Assembly: GCA_003117195.1 (NCBI GenBank)
Contig: BDSI01000050.1
Location: forward strand, 496,001-560,000
Direction of reading: 5' to 3'
Source: Eudorina sp. 2006-703-Eu-15
Taxonomy: Eukaryota > Chlorophyta > Chlorophyceae > Chlamydomonadales > Volvocaceae
DNA: 64,000 nt
A model generated the notes under the pieces. That model searched no databases, was not told the origin of the DNA, and was given only the letters and a program-made list of their open reading frames with translations. Position numbers and translations under genes: made by a program. Shown one piece after another: positions 1-13,391 of this stretch (positions are counted from its first letter, which is position 1; each line of letters starts with the position of its first letter).

Positions 1-20
1 AGCCATCGCCTCGACGCAAC

Positions 21-3000
21 ATGCTCACCTCGCCAGCACGCCCGGCCAATCAGCGCCCAAACGTGCATCGCAACGACGGCATGGACACCCTCGCCTCCTT
101 CTTTCCGCCTTCTCCTGCGCTCTCAAGACCTTTTTTCAGCCCTACGATCGCGGGCGCAAACGCCCTCTTCGACACCCCCACAAACAGGGCTTTGGGCGTT
201 CCGCTTCCTGGCGAAGTTTTCACACCCACTCCCCGCAAGGCCAGCGCCTGCGATCATAACGCAGTGCTCATGCAGGATGGCGCAAGTGGGCCAAACGCGC
301 CCCTGCCGGGGCCGCCGCGCCCGAGCTCAGCCCCGGCAGCCGGTGTGGCGGAACAGCTGGAGGGACCCAGCGGCGGCAGCGGCAGCGGCAGCGGCGGCCC
401 CGCGGTGCCGGTCAACGCCTCCTCCTCCTCTGGTGGTGTAAGTCTCACGTGCACCGAGCAGCTGGAGGCACTGGCGCTGCGTGGTCAGGCGCACAAAGCG
501 TCGGCGCGCGGCCTCATGTTGGTACGTGCTTCCGCTGCTGGGCCGTTGGCTCTCCCCCTGGTGTTCGCTCTCCTGTGAAGTTTGGGCGGGATCTGTTGCG
601 CGCCATTGAAGGTTGGGTTCCCACCCAATTAGGTTCGGATCTTAAGATATTGAGAAATTGGTGGTTTCTTTTCTAAACACAAACACACCCCTCTTGTTAA
701 ACACACAGCACGACAACCAGTTCCACCCGCCCCGCGCATACCTCCCGGTTGCACCGAATCGTGCCTGCTGGGGCCCTGCATTCCCCTAGACCCGTTCTGA
801 ACAGACTGCCTGCCCAAGGCTCGGAAACCCAAATCGAAAACGAACCCAATAGTGCGTGCCGGTCACCGCAGGGGCATTCCTCAGCGCCGTCCCCCAACTG
901 ACCGGCTGGGTTCGCCCGGCTGGATGTGTCGGGGCGGTTTCTTCTTAACCCCAATTGACGCCGATGGCGGCCGTGCACCTTGACCCGCAGGGAAGTGAGA
1001 GCGCCTTCGTCTATGCACAGAGTCACGCCGGCGGAGCGGCCTTGCCGGGTCTGAATATGCGGTTCGCGCCGGGGCCCCCCTTCGCGCCATTGCTGGGCAG
1101 CACCGGCTCCGGGCCGCCCATATTCGGCGACGGCTGTGGCGACGGCGCCAACGGCAGCATCGGCGGTGCCGGCGGCGGCTTCTACGGCGGCTTGGGGGCT
1201 GGCGCCGGCTTGCAGCTGAACGTCAAGGATATGTTGCTCTCGAACGAGGACGAGGGCGGCTTGCTGCCCTCAGTGACGTCCTTTGGCCTTGGCGGCCTGG
1301 GCATGGGCTTGGGTCTGAACCGGCCGCGCAGTCGATATCTGGACTTCTGCTCCACGCCATGCAACGCTGCTGGCGGCGGCGGCAGCAGTGCCCCGGACGG
1401 CGACGCCGGCAGGGACGGCGGCGGCGATGCGGGCCGCCACGGCAACGGACAAATGCAGCTCAGTGGTGGCCATGCGGAGGGCTGTTCGGGTTCCGTTGAG
1501 GGTCGCGGCTTTCTTGGGGACGGCGGCCTCGGCGAATTGCCGCTGCCGGCGCCGCTGCTGCCGCCGTTGCCGCTGCTGCCACCCGGCATGTTGGGCGGTG
1601 ATGGCGGCGGCTTGGAAGCGCCGTCGCCGAAGTCTCTGGAGGGGAAGCAACATAAGCCGTTTGTGTCGTACGTGAGTCGCTATGGATTGGATCGATTTGA
1701 ACCGCCATTGATATTGGAGCGCCTTGTTTCTGTTCAGGCGGGGCCGCAGGAGCGCGAAATCAACACACTGCTGCGTGCTGCTGAGTGCGATGTTTTAGGT
1801 CGGGCGGGTTTTCTCGCTAAGAACACACACACGCCCTACGCCTTTGGACGCATCCCCCCCAAACCTTTACCCCAGCCCAAATGAAGTTCTCCCCCGCGGC
1901 CCTTCACGTGCTATCCTGCCCGGCCTCCCCTGTGGCCCGAAACCATCGCCCGCAAAACTGGACACCACCATCAACCGCAGCAGCCGTCCTCCAACGAGGA
2001 GACCCGCATCGCCATTGCGGGCAACCTGAGGATGGAGAACGGGACGTCTCGCACCACCGCGGAGACCCCGGGAGTGGACCACCCCAGTTTCCCCGGCAGC
2101 AGGGCCGGCGGCTTGCGCGGCAGCGGCGGCGTCCCCACCTGCGTCGGATTCGTGCCGGCAGCCGGCGGCGGCGGCGGCGGCTTCCCGGACCTCCAGAGTC
2201 AACAGCAGCATCCGCATCCCCACCAGCAGCTGCCCCACTCGGGACATTTGGGGCCGGGGCACTGCGATCCGTCGTCGGGCAACGGCGTGGGTATGGATGT
2301 GGACGGCGCTGCGTGTGGCGCTGCGGCTGTGGGACTGGGCGGCCCCCGGGACGGAGACCCACGGGTCAGCTCCACGACGTTGCCGCCGCCGCTGCCGCTG
2401 AGCTTGCTCGCGTCAGGCGAGCAGTGCCGGGGTGGCAGCTTCATGGCGGACGTTGAGCTGGGCATGGGGGGGCAGCCGCTGGCGGCGGCCTGCGAGGATA
2501 AGAATCTCATACGGCATCAGATCCAGCAACAGCTTCAACATCAGCAGCAACAACAACAGCAACACCAATTACCACAGCAGCAATTCCAGCAGCAACAGCA
2601 GCAACAACAGCAACAGCTTCTGCGGGGTGGCAGCGGGTCTTTCTCCGGTCGCTATGGTGCGGGTCCGGGTCCGCAGCCGCCACCGCCTCAAGCATCGGTG
2701 TCAGAGAGGCTCGGGGCGGGCCTGCCGCCCCGCAGCGGCGCCGCCGCAGGAGGGGGAGCCGGGGTTGCAAGCGTCGCTGGCGGGGGCGCCTCCACCCCCT
2801 CGACGCTGCAGCGGCCGCAACGAACTCGTACGGCAAATCTCCTGTACGGCGGCGCTGCAGCGGCGGGCGAGGGAACCACGTCCACTCGCCGGGCGCCGTC
2901 GATGGATTTCGGTGAGGCAGGGGTAGGCAGGTCAGGGCGAGGTCGATGGTGGGTCCACGAGATTGGTCACGCGTTCAACGACACGCGTTCAACGACACGC

Positions 3001-6000
3001 GTGTTCCACGACACGCGTGTTCAACGACAACAACATGCTTCCAACAACAGCGACTGCAGCACTGGACTGGACTGCGGGAGTACCCGCATTAGGCAGCATG
3101 TACCTACCCCAAACCCTAGGTGGCGATCTCCAACATTTCGGGCGGCGATGAAGGGCCTCCGCACTTACCTGACTTCCCTGTGAATCCGTTCGGCTCCATT
3201 TCCCTTCGCTCTGTCTGGTGGACGCGTCCCAGCATGCCCGCTTGCGCGCGCTCAGTCTCTCACTGATAGCTGTGTGCTCTTGCACTCACTCGCTCATTCT
3301 CACTCACTCTCACTCTCTTACTCCCCGGCTCCCTTGGCTCGGAAACTGGGCCTTCCCCGCCTTCCTCGCCGCCGCAGACGCGATGCCGGAGCCGGAGCCC
3401 TCCCTGGACGCCAACCCCGGTCATCATCGGTCCGGAGGCCCCGCCAGCGCCGCGGGTCAGGCCGGTGGACCGAACCGGGGGCGGCGCACCTCTGAAACGT
3501 GGGTCCATGCACAGCTAGCGGTCTCCTCCTCTTCGGTGTTTCGCACGTGCCGGGGCGGGGCGGGGCAGGGCAGGGCGGGGCGGGCCGACCCTCCCCCTCC
3601 ACACACACACTCGGTTGTTTCTTGCTGTGTCCTCAGCACCGTGTTTCCTCCGGGGTCTCTCCGCCGAGGATCCGAATGTCCGGAACCCGAACCCAAGAGC
3701 CACACACTGTTGAAATCTTAGGGTCTATATAATATTTTACAGGGTAATGGGGTCGACTGGGTGTAACTCCATTTGGTCCCTTTCCAGATTACTCCACCCA
3801 AGTCTGAGACAGTTTTTCTCACATCTCTCTCTCACACATCTCACTCTCACACATGTAATACTCCGCGCGGGCGCTTCTTGGTGCCCCGACCCGGTGCCCG
3901 TTGGCTTGTGGCTCCGGAACCCCAATCTGACCTGTTCCCTACCCACCCGCAACGTCACGGGGCAGTCCAGAGATACACGGCCGACGGTCCCCTTCTCCAT
4001 CCGATCCGCGCTCTGGCATTGCGGCGGGGCAACCCTTCCTGTTGTCATGTTCCCTCCCACGTCCCCGCCCCCGCCGCTCGGACTTTGCTGCAGGAACGCC
4101 AAGTCGTGTCGCTGCAAGAAGAGCCAGTGCCTGAAGCTCTACTGCGACTGCTTCGCGGCGGGGCAGTACTGCGGCGCCTGCTCCTGTGTGGCCTGCCACA
4201 ACCGGCCCGAGCACGCGGACCGGGTGGCGCAACGGCGGGAGGACATCGCGGCGAGGGACCCGCAGGTGATTGAGAAGGGCGGGGGGGTTTGGAGTGCCTT
4301 ATGGGGAATGCGGATTCAGGGGATTGGGGGATATTTGGGGATTGGGGCAGCAGCGGAGAGCGAGCTGGTAGATGACATTACATGCTGTTAGGGGTCTGGG
4401 GGGCTGCTGAAGGGGGTTCCGCTCGCTTCATCTTGGGGTTTGTCAACCTGGAAACCGCTGACATCCTCGCCTCCTGTTCGTGTTTGGCCCTTTGCGTGTT
4501 TGTGTCTTTGTTTCGCGTGGCTGTTGTCGTTGGTGTGTGTTCTGCGTGTTCCTGCGGACTTGTCCACCTCTGTGAACCCGTCCGCCTCTGTCCGCCTCTG
4601 TCCGCCGCCTGTCCGCCTCTGGCCGCCCAGGCCTTCACCCGCAAGATCCAGATGGCGCCCAACGGCAACGGCAAGCACAAGCGCGGCTGCAACTGCCGCA
4701 AGAGCCACTGCCTGAAAAAGTACTGCGAGTGCTACCAGGTGCGCGCCCCTGTCCGATGGGTGGGTATAATGGTATGCCATCTATGCTTCCCGCTTTCTCC
4801 GCCGAACGCGTGCTCAATGCTTCATTTTCCCTCTGCTTTTATGCCTTTCGTTTCGCCGCCGTGCTGTGTACGCTGTGTCTCGTGCACAGGGCGGCGTGAA
4901 GTGCGGCATCCAGTGCACGTGCATGGAGTGCGAGAACCTGGATCTGGGCCATCCGGCGGAGCCCGCGGGGTGAGAGGTCGGCGGGGGAGGGGGCTGTGTG
5001 TGTGAAGGGGAAACAGGCGGGTGAGCTCACCTGCGTCAAGCTCGGCACGCAATTGCGGGCTGCGGTTCAGTTCTGCGGTTTAGCTCTGGCGCTGCATGCA
5101 CGGCTGGATGTCGTCCCAAATCTTACCGACTATAAGAAAATGCTCGAAGTCTGGTAGTGCCTTTGGTGCCTTTGTGAAGAACACGTGATGACACTCTTGT
5201 GGCATATGGACGTTTCCAGACTCAGCTATGCCCCTTGCATGTCACGCATTCCTGCTCTGCCTGCCTAAGAACGCACCTACCACGCTCTGCGTGGTCGTTG
5301 ACCGTGACCTGCCCAGGGGCCGCGGAGGCGGTCGGCGAGGTACGGCTGCGAAGGCCGGCTCGAGGGCCGCCGGGGGCGGCGGCGGCAGCCGCGCGGGCAG
5401 CCGTCGGAACTCCGGATCGGGCATGTACGACGATTACGCGCCGTCGCCGCCGCTGCCTTCGACGTCGGGATGCTCGGAGGGTCCTTCGCCGACGCCCTCC
5501 CAGGGGAACGTACCGGGGCATCTCGGGCTTATGTCGATGCACACGAATCTGCCCCTGCCGACGGGCCACGTCACCATCGGCGGCGGTGGTGGCGGTGATG
5601 GCGCGGTGTCGGGCCTGTCGTTTGGCATTGCGCCGCCGCCGATGCTGCAGTACGGCGAGTGTGGCGGCGGCGGCGTCAGCGGCGTTGGTCGACGGACCTC
5701 AGGCGCCGGGCTATCGGCGCTGCAGCAGCAACAGCAACAGCAGCAGCTACAGTCGGCGACGACGGCAGCGGGGCCGCTGCAGCAGCAGCTGCTATGCCAT
5801 CAAGAGCCCCTGCTACAGCCGTCTCCGCAGCAGCAAGAACTCGATTCGAGCACAGCGGCGTGCGAGCAACAGCTGCTACAGCTGCAGCTGCAACGACCGG
5901 ACAGGAACCTGCAGGAAGGCTCTGGGGGACAGCCGTCGGGTGGCGCGATGTACGGCAGTCACGGCGACGCAGCGGCTGCTGCTGCTGGTGCTGCCAGCGG

Positions 6001-9000
6001 CGAGGGCCCGGGCATGGGGGATGTGTCGGCAGGCGCAGGCGAGGGTGCCGGGAACTGCGGAGTAGGTGAGGATGGATGCGAAGATGAGGACGAAGGGGAG
6101 GAGGAGGCGCCCCAGGAGGGCTTGGGGCAGCCCAAGCGGCGGCGCCGTCACTTCTTGGAAGACCAGCGGCCCTCCGCTCCGATGGACGAGTCGAAGGATG
6201 GTACGTTGGGGCGGTTGGGGACGGTTGGTGAGCTGCTGTACTTCCAACTGCTGTACATTTGAGCTGTTGTACGTTTGTGCGGAGTCAGTCGACAGCGTGA
6301 ACACCCTTGAGGTTCCAAGCGACAGGAAGTTATGACGGCCTTGATGAACGTTCTGTGCCATCCTGCGCGACGCTCGGACTCGACCCGTTCGACTCGTCAA
6401 TAAATAACCCACGTGCAGGTGATGCCGCTCCGGTTGGCATGCACTCCAACATGGAGGACGACCTCAGCGCCCCTGGAGCCTGCGGCAGCGGCGCCTTAGC
6501 AAACGGCGGCGCCACCGCCGCCGCCGCCGCGGCGGCGGGTCCGGGGGCGGCAGCATCACCTGAGCAAAGAATGGAGGGCGTGGAAGCTGACGCGGTCGCC
6601 GATTCTTCCTGCGGAGCAAGGTCAGCAGAAGCCGCGGCGGCGGCCATGCCGCCGCCGCCGCCAGGGCCGGCCGCGCCACGCATCCCGGAGCCCGAGTCAT
6701 CACGCTTCACGCCGCGTTTCACGCCCCGGTCGCTAGGGATTTCATTGGACGTCGTGTCGCCGCCGTCCTTCTCCATGCTGGCGCATTTGGAGTCAGATTA
6801 CCTGGACGATGACGCAGACGGCGGCCTTGGCTGCCGGCCGTCGCGGCGGGTGGGGCCCCAGTATAATCTCCGCGACGGCGGCGCGTTGGCGGAGGTGCCG
6901 GAAGACTGCAGCGTCGCCGTACAGCCCGCCGCCGCCGCCGGCCGGCGCAACGGCGCCCACGCCCACCGTCGGAACAGCGGCGTAGTGGGTCTGGACGTCG
7001 GCGTCATGGACCTCGAATCGAGCGCGCTCGCGGATGCCATGATTGCTGCCATCGCCAACGAAGCGTCGAAGGGCGGCGGCGGGCCCAGAGGCGCGGGGAG
7101 CACCGGCGGCGGCGGCGGATGCGGCGGCGCGGGGCCGGCGGCTGCTCGCGGCGGCCGGCCCGGTGCCGGCGCCGCTGACGGGACCGAAGCTGGCGGCGGC
7201 GGCGGCGGCGGTGGAGAGGGCCTGTTTTGCGGCGAGTACCTGGGCCCCGGTTATCTCGACGACGGCAGTCACGACATGTTTCCATTCGGCGCCTTTGAGC
7301 CCAACTCGATCGAGGCCCTGCGCGCCGGGCTGAACCCCAACCCGCATTTCGGCTTGGGCAGCATCCTGGGGCCGTCGCCCAGCGCCGGCAGCAGGCCCGG
7401 CAGCGCCACCGCCGCGGCGGCGCTGTCGTCGCTGTCGCCGCAGCGGCGTGTACGGCAGTACGGCATCGGCCCGCCGCACGGGGATTTCGCGCCGCCGCTG
7501 GGTTTCATGTGCCAGAACCCCTGGCTTCAGTCCTTTCGACGGTCCTCACGACTGGCGCTAACGCGGAGCACGTGTGGCGGCGGCGCCGCCGCTGCCGCTG
7601 CCGCCGCCGCCGCCGCCGCCGCCGCTCCCAGCGGTATGGTGCCCGTGGACCACCCATCGAATCCGCCGCCGCCGTGGCCTCCTTCGGGGGCAGATACGGC
7701 CATGGAACCGGTTTCGGAGCTGGGGGGCATGGAGCCGGGCGGTAAGCCGGTATGGGGAATGGCGAGGATGGGTGGGGCGAGCACGGGTGCTGCGGCGGCG
7801 GCGGCCCAAGGGCCGATCCACGGCGTGCACACGCTGGTGTCACCTGTACGGACTTCCGCCGTACCACTCCACATAAGGCGCAAACCGGTGGCTGGGGCGG
7901 AGGCCGCGGAGGGCGGGTTCGCCGCTCCGCCCAGCGACGAGCACACGGAGAATGGCTGGATGCCCAATCCGGGCGGCGCCGCCTCGCCCTCGAAGCAGCA
8001 GCGCTACATGGCTGGTGGCGGAGGAGGAAGCCTGGCGGCGCCACTACAGCCGCTGCAACCCCTGGCGGGCGGCGGCTGCGCCGGCGATCCCTTGTACGGC
8101 GATCCGTTGTACGGCGATCCGTCCTACTCGAACCTCCCGCACGGCTTCCCGGGCGGGGGCGCGATGGACGGTCCCGGACAGCCTGCGCAGTGGATGCAGC
8201 AGCAGCAGCAGCAGATGCAACAACAGCAAAGTGGCGCAGGTGCTGGTGGCGGCGCCGCCCAGGGCCGCGGAGGAGGCGGTGGCCGGGGCGGCGCGGGTCG
8301 GGGCGGCCGCGGAGGAGGCGCCGGCAACCGGGGCGGCAGGGGCGGCAACGCCACTGATATGGAGGTCCTGAAAGCGAGCGCGCTGCAGTACATGACCCAG
8401 CGACTCGGCGGGGGGCAACGGGTGAGTGAATCATTGAGCGAGTGTGTGTAAAAGATAACTGAGCGTGTGTATGTGTGTGTGAATCGTTACATATCTGACG
8501 GGTGAGTTGGTGGGTGCATCCTGATACCTGGAAGCTCGAAAGAGCAGCACTTGACACGCCGCCTTTGCGTGCTCTCACCACCAATGGCCGCTCCGCCTGC
8601 GCATTCCCGCCTTCGCCGCTCCGCCTTACCCCGGTCTTCCAGGCAGCGGCCGGCCCCCAGCAGCAGCAGCAGATGGACATGGCCGGCGAACTCGGCGCTG
8701 GTGCCGGAGCCGCGACGGCCATCGGCAATGCCGCGGGTGGCGCCGTCAGCCAGGGCCCCGGCGGCGGCTTCGGTGGCGCCGGCGGAGGCGGCGGTTGCGG
8801 CCCCGCGGCTGTCAGCGGTGGCATGGGAATGCCGATGCAGTTTCCCAGTGCGGCGGGGCCCCTGGGGCCGACCACCGGTTTCCCGCCTCAGCACGCGCCA
8901 CACCAAGCCATCCTGAAGCAGACGGCAGCAGCCCTCTCCGCAGCCGCAGCGGCGGCGGGGATGGGGACGGGGTCGGGGCCGTCATCGCCGCCGCTGCCGC

Positions 9001-9596
9001 CGGGACCGTCCCAGGTCCCCGTGCCGCCGCCGGCCTTCAGTCAAGCGCCACCAGGTGTGCAAGGCCCCCTTGGTGGCGGTGGTGTTGGTGGTGGCAGTGG
9101 GGGTCAGTCGGGCAGTGGCGGGAACGCCCATGACAGCGGCGGCGCCCCGCCGGCAGCACCCAGCGGTCCCGGCACCGCTCCTCCCAAGCCGCAGCCGCCG
9201 CCGCAGCAGCAGCAGCAGCAGCAGCAGCACTCTCAGCCGCAGCAGCCCCAGTCGGGGTCCCTCCACCCCGCGGCGGCGGGCCCAGGCGGCAACTCCAGGG
9301 GTGGACCCCCCAGCGGCCGACTTGACGCGAGTCCGCCCGTCGTGATGCCGCTGGGCGGGGGCGCCATCGCAGGAGGAGCGGCGACGACCACGGCGGCGAC
9401 CGGCGGCGCAGGTGGCGGAAGCGCCGGCGCTGGCGGCGCAGGTGGCGGGGGGATGTTGATGTCCACCACGGGCCCCGCCAGCACCCCGGGGAGTCGTCAG
9501 CTGGTCCGCATGGGCGGCATGACGAAGCTGGGGTCGGGGAGCACCGTCTTCTTCTCACCCAACAGTGGCGCCCAGCAGCGGCCGCGGGGCACGTGA
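21..9596 (+). CDS. Giant CXC-domain (tesmin/TSO1/LIN54-like) DNA-binding protein
   Basis: Ten exons fit by splice signals and phase: 21-521, 991-1671, 1981-2911, 3378-3498, 4094-4265, 4631-4738, 4890-4969, 5317-6200, 6326-8421, 8643-9596. They give about 2,175 residues. Two cysteine-rich CXC motifs lie at residues ~745-785 ([20 protein letters not shown]) and ~818-855 ([20 protein letters not shown], then [11 protein letters not shown]). Each keeps the KKS/RKSxCLKxYC core whose tyrosine inserts into the DNA minor groove in LIN54. Known family members bind CHR-type promoter elements and act in DREAM/MuvB-like cell-cycle complexes; that role is inferred here. Both flanks are low complexity: polyQ near residues 573-607, acidic stretches around 6083-6110, long Gly/Ala runs, and RGG-like repeats near 8260-8345. 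No in-frame stop precedes position 21, so exons upstream of the window are possible. The joins between exons 1, 2 and 3 are less certain than those around the CXC region. Confidence 0.88.
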
Positions 9597-10554
9597 GGGG
9601 GATGCCAATCCGGGGAGGGGCCTGCCCAGCCGTATCCGATGCAGCTGCCAGTTGGGTGTCTGGTCCGTGGCATGAAAAAGGGGGAGCAGTGAGCGGACGC
9701 CCGCGTGAGTGGAGGCGGGGTAAGTCGGGGTGCACCCCCGTTTGGTTTTGGGGGGTGCAGGGACACGGCGTGCGGTGTACGGCAGCAATGTACGGCAGCA
9801 ATGTGTGGTGGCAAGCGCGTCGTGCACGTGGGAGGTTCGGGAGCCCGGGGTTGATGAGGTTTTGGGGCCACAAAGGCGGCGAATGGGCGCGCCTTCTATT
9901 ATGCCCGGATACATGTGGTGGGGGGATTTAGGGCTTGCAATCACTGCGTATGTATCAGTCGGATGGGCGATGGAGGGATACATCGATGTACAGGGCCACC
10001 CCAGGGGTGCAATCAGAGGGATGCCTGGGTATTGTCGTACAGGCGGAGTGGGGCACGTTGCGAATGCACATGCAAACCAATCAGCTGTGCGAGGTCGTAG
10101 AAGTGGTGATTTGTGGATGCGTGGATGTGGTGATGGAGTGGTGGGGATGGTGGTGGTGGTGGATGATCTGGGGTTGGTGTCGATCGGGGGATGGCACAGC
10201 GGGGCAGTCGCCGGGTCCCGGCCCCAGGTGGAACGCGTGGGCTTCCCGAGAGCAGTCGGGCCGCCAGCCGCCAGCGCCTCCATCGCACGGGTGGAGGAGG
10301 AGGACGAGGAGGCAACTAGAGGTCAAGCGCAGGCGCGGGATTCGGTGGAAGTCTGGGGGTCACAAAGAAAAGAAAACTCGAGTCGGGGCAAGTCGGGGAG
10401 AATTCCAGGGGATTTCGATGTCGCCATGTTGTACGACCCGTGAATACGGAATCGGTACTGTGGTCGGGAGCGTGGCTCCTCCACTGGGTTCGTGATGGCG
10501 GCGGCATCCGTCGGCAACGAATGGATGAGTGTGCGTCCGCGATTGATATGGAGG

Positions 10555-10680
10555 AAAGGAGGTTAAGAGGGAGGGAAGGAGGTTAAGTGGGAGTACGGGA
10601 GGGAGGGAGGGAGGGGGGGAAGGGAAGGGAAGGGGGCAGGGAAGAGGGGAGGGGGCAGGGAAGAGGGGAGGGAAGGAACG
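10555..10680 (+). repeat. Polypurine (GGGA/GGAA) tract
   Basis: About 125 bases are almost pure purine on the plus strand, built from variants of GGGAGGGA and GGGAAGGGAA. It lies in the presumed 3' flank of the CXC gene. Confidence 0.85.
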
Positions 10681-10984
10681 ATAGCTCGTGGTCGTCAGGT
10701 AGGGGCGGTGAAGGAATCCTCTTTGGGGTGGGTGTCAAGGGCGGGGTTGGGCTGTCGCAACACCTCGGTCGCATTTATGTGTACGGTGTGCGGCATCATC
10801 ACACGACGCAGCAATGAAGCGCGCGCGGAGGAGCGCTGGCAGTACAACAGCAGCAGCAGTAGGAGCAACAGCAGGGGGTCGTGGTCGGCTAGCGACCCAG
10901 GGCGCAGCAGCAGCAGCAGCAGCTAGAGGGCACATGGAGCAATCTGCCCGGATCTGCGTGCGGTGTGGCCTTGTGTGTGTGTTG

Positions 10985-10989
10985 TGTAA
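10985..10989 (+). terminator. Candidate TGTAA poly(A) signal for the CXC gene
   Basis: TGTAA is the usual polyadenylation signal of chlorophycean algae. This is the first plus-strand copy I noticed after the stop at 9596, implying a 3' UTR of about 1.4 kb. Placement is inference only. Confidence 0.25.
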
Positions 10990-12042
10990 AAAGAAACCGA
11001 GCCGCGAGAAGTGTGTGTATGTGCTTAGTTTGTGTTCGGCCCGAATGGGACACGCGTGCGGATCAGCGGACTGGCGGACTGGCGCCCTGAGCGGCGTCGG
11101 GGCTGTACGGTTTCGAGCCACGTGTCTGTCGGGCATCCGCAGGGGGGGAGGCACACGCTGCGCAGGGGCTTGGCCGGGTCAGCCATATGCACGGCGCGGG
11201 GCTGTGCTGCAGGTGCGGGCGTGTTGGAACACATGGGTGGGTGGCTTAGAACTGCGCGTCTCGCTTCCTGGGGCCGGGCCAAGCCATTCTCTGAAACGGT
11301 GTGGCGGCTCGGAGCGCTCAGTGCCCGTCGCGAGGGAGGGATGTGTGCTGTGCCTGTGTGTGTGTGTATGTGTGTGGCGCATCAGCGGTGGCAGCAGCGG
11401 ACGCAGGGGCGCTAGCGGCGGTGATATCTGCCTGTTCGGTTCGGTTTGGCATTGCTTGCAGCATCAGAAGCAAGCGTTGGTAGATGTTGGGTCAACTTGT
11501 GGCATTATTTTGTTGTTGTCGGTGCGAGGGGTGCGATGGCGGCCCCTGCCCAACAACACCCGTCGTCACGCCTCCCCTTGAGATGCGTCAAGGGACGTTG
11601 TATGCGTGTCAATTTGGTGTGTTCAGAGCTCGGCATCGGCGGTGTAGCTCTTCCAAGGGCGCGCGCTGACGGTGATCCGGCCGTAGCTCCAGCGCGGTTG
11701 AGTCGTACCGGTTGTACGAGTACGACATGGGGTGGCCGAGAGCGTTGGGGTGGCCGAGGCCGGCCGCGGGGATATGCGTCGCCCCGTGTGGCGAGCTGTG
11801 GCGGCGGTGACGCTGGTCATGGTCGGCAAGGATTGTCATGCCAGCCGATGGGGATGGTGCTGCCTGCCTGCCTGCCGCCTTCGAATTGGAGAAACATGGT
11901 ACAGGGGGTACAGATGGGCGGCGCAGCAGGAGCTTTTCCCGGGGCCGGGGACGAGGGGGTCCGAGCGATGTACGGGAGGTCTGAGCTGAAGGCCAAGCAA
12001 GCCATCATCGCAATTAGTAGGAATCACCTGCCGGCGCCCGCT

Positions 12043-12047
12043 TACAG
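12043..12047 (-). terminator. Candidate TGTAA poly(A) signal for the TLS1-like gene
   Basis: The minus-strand reading is TGTAA, about 1.35 kb beyond the stop at 13392. The distance makes the assignment weak. Confidence 0.2.
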
Positions 12048-12982
12048 TGCGGCCCCGTGCTGAGCGTGCGCGTGCTGCCGTGAGTTCGTGTGTGCGGGCC
12101 TTTGTTTTTGCGCGCGAGTACGGCAATGCGCTGGGTGGCGTTGATGGTGGTGGCGGTTGGAAGGGGCTTTGCTGGGTCGGTAACCCCACGAGGAAAGCCG
12201 CAGCCGTTCAGACGCACACGGTCAACCCGGGGACAGGCTCCAACCGCACTGTCGTACGGTTGTGTTTGACGTGTCGTGCAAATGACATGACTTGCACAAG
12301 GCGACGAAACTGTTGAAGGCTGGGTGGGGGCACTGATGATGTCGTACAGTACATGGGAGGTCCCGGAGGGACTCCAATAGGTGGCTCTGTTGACTCGTAC
12401 GGTAACCGTGTGCTTGTACGACATTTGCAGTGATATAATATATATTGAATATAATATGACGGCCGGGGGGGAGAGGCTGGCCGCTGCGCCGCTGACCTGT
12501 GGAAAACTCACAGAGGCACATGTCTGATTTCGACAATTAGGCCCCCCTGCAGCGGCCGACTGTCGCCCTGTCCGGGTGGGACCATCCGAGCACTGGGTCC
12601 GCTCGCTAGTTTTCACACCCATCGCCCCCCATCGCCGTGTTGCTGTAGGGGCGAGCTTGCCAAGTTGCCATCCACCCTCTTGCCAGCCCACTCCAACCGG
12701 GGTGCCCCACACCGCAGCGCCGCCTGCCACCGTTGGGGGCTCGGATGTACCGGTGGTTCCCGCTGAGCTGCGAAGCTGCCGCGCCAGATCGGTCCCCCCC
12801 TTGTCGTACTCCCCTCACCCCGCCTGCGGTGCGCCTTGTGCGGGTGGATAGGTGGTGGGAACCCGGGCCAACGGACTAGTCCTTCGGCCTCCCCCCCTCC
12901 CCTTCGCCCCGCCCCAACTCGCCTCGCACCGCCCCGTCTCCACCCATTCCACATCGCCCCTACATCAAAAATGTCCGCAGCT

Positions 12983-13060
12983 GCCCCGTCTCTGCTCCGA
13001 AACCAGCCTCCGGTACCAACCGCCCCGTCACTGCTCCGAAACCAGCCTCCGGTACCAACC
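12983..13060 (+). repeat. Direct duplication, ~39-bp unit x2
   Basis: Two nearly identical units share the core GCTCCGAAACCAGCCTCCGG and lie head to tail in the region between the convergent genes. They differ at a few bases. Confidence 0.75.
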
Positions 13061-13391
13061 CAAAAGCCCGTACCCGAGCCACGGCCGCTCACTTCTTCTC
13101 CAGGGGAGCGCGTCCCGCGCCCCCTCCCACATCGCGACAGCAGACCCCATGACCGGCGCGTATCAACAGGAGGGGCATCAACAATCCCTCCTGATCAGGA
13201 CGGAGGGTCATGCAGGGCGATTCCCGCACCACCCTGTGAAGTGCGAACAAAGGCGAGCGTTGTGGGAGGTGGGAGGCCGCACGATTGGAGCTGGCCCCGG
13301 AGCTGCTCCTTCCCCCCCCCCACTCTGGGCCCGGTCAGGCCCCGGGCTCAGCCTCCCCGGCCGAGCTGCATGCGCGGCCGCCCACAGCCGC

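Larger units (their letters stand above)
9597..13391. other. No confident gene; convergent 3' flanks
   Basis: This stretch lies between the stop codons of two genes that converge on it. It has open frames on both strands, but none shows a recognisable domain or consistent splice structure. It is probably 3' UTR plus intergenic DNA. It holds a purine tract, a short direct duplication and scattered CAG/CA repeats. Confidence 0.5.

Noticed and set aside
7505..8875. 456-codon minus-strand open frame
   Set aside because: It is antisense to exons 9-10 of the CXC gene. Its Arg/Pro/Ala composition is typical of the reverse complement of Gly/Ala-rich coding DNA.
12014..12730. 238-codon minus-strand open frame between the convergent genes
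   Set aside because: It has no recognisable features, mixed composition and no start or splice context; chance open frame in GC-rich DNA.
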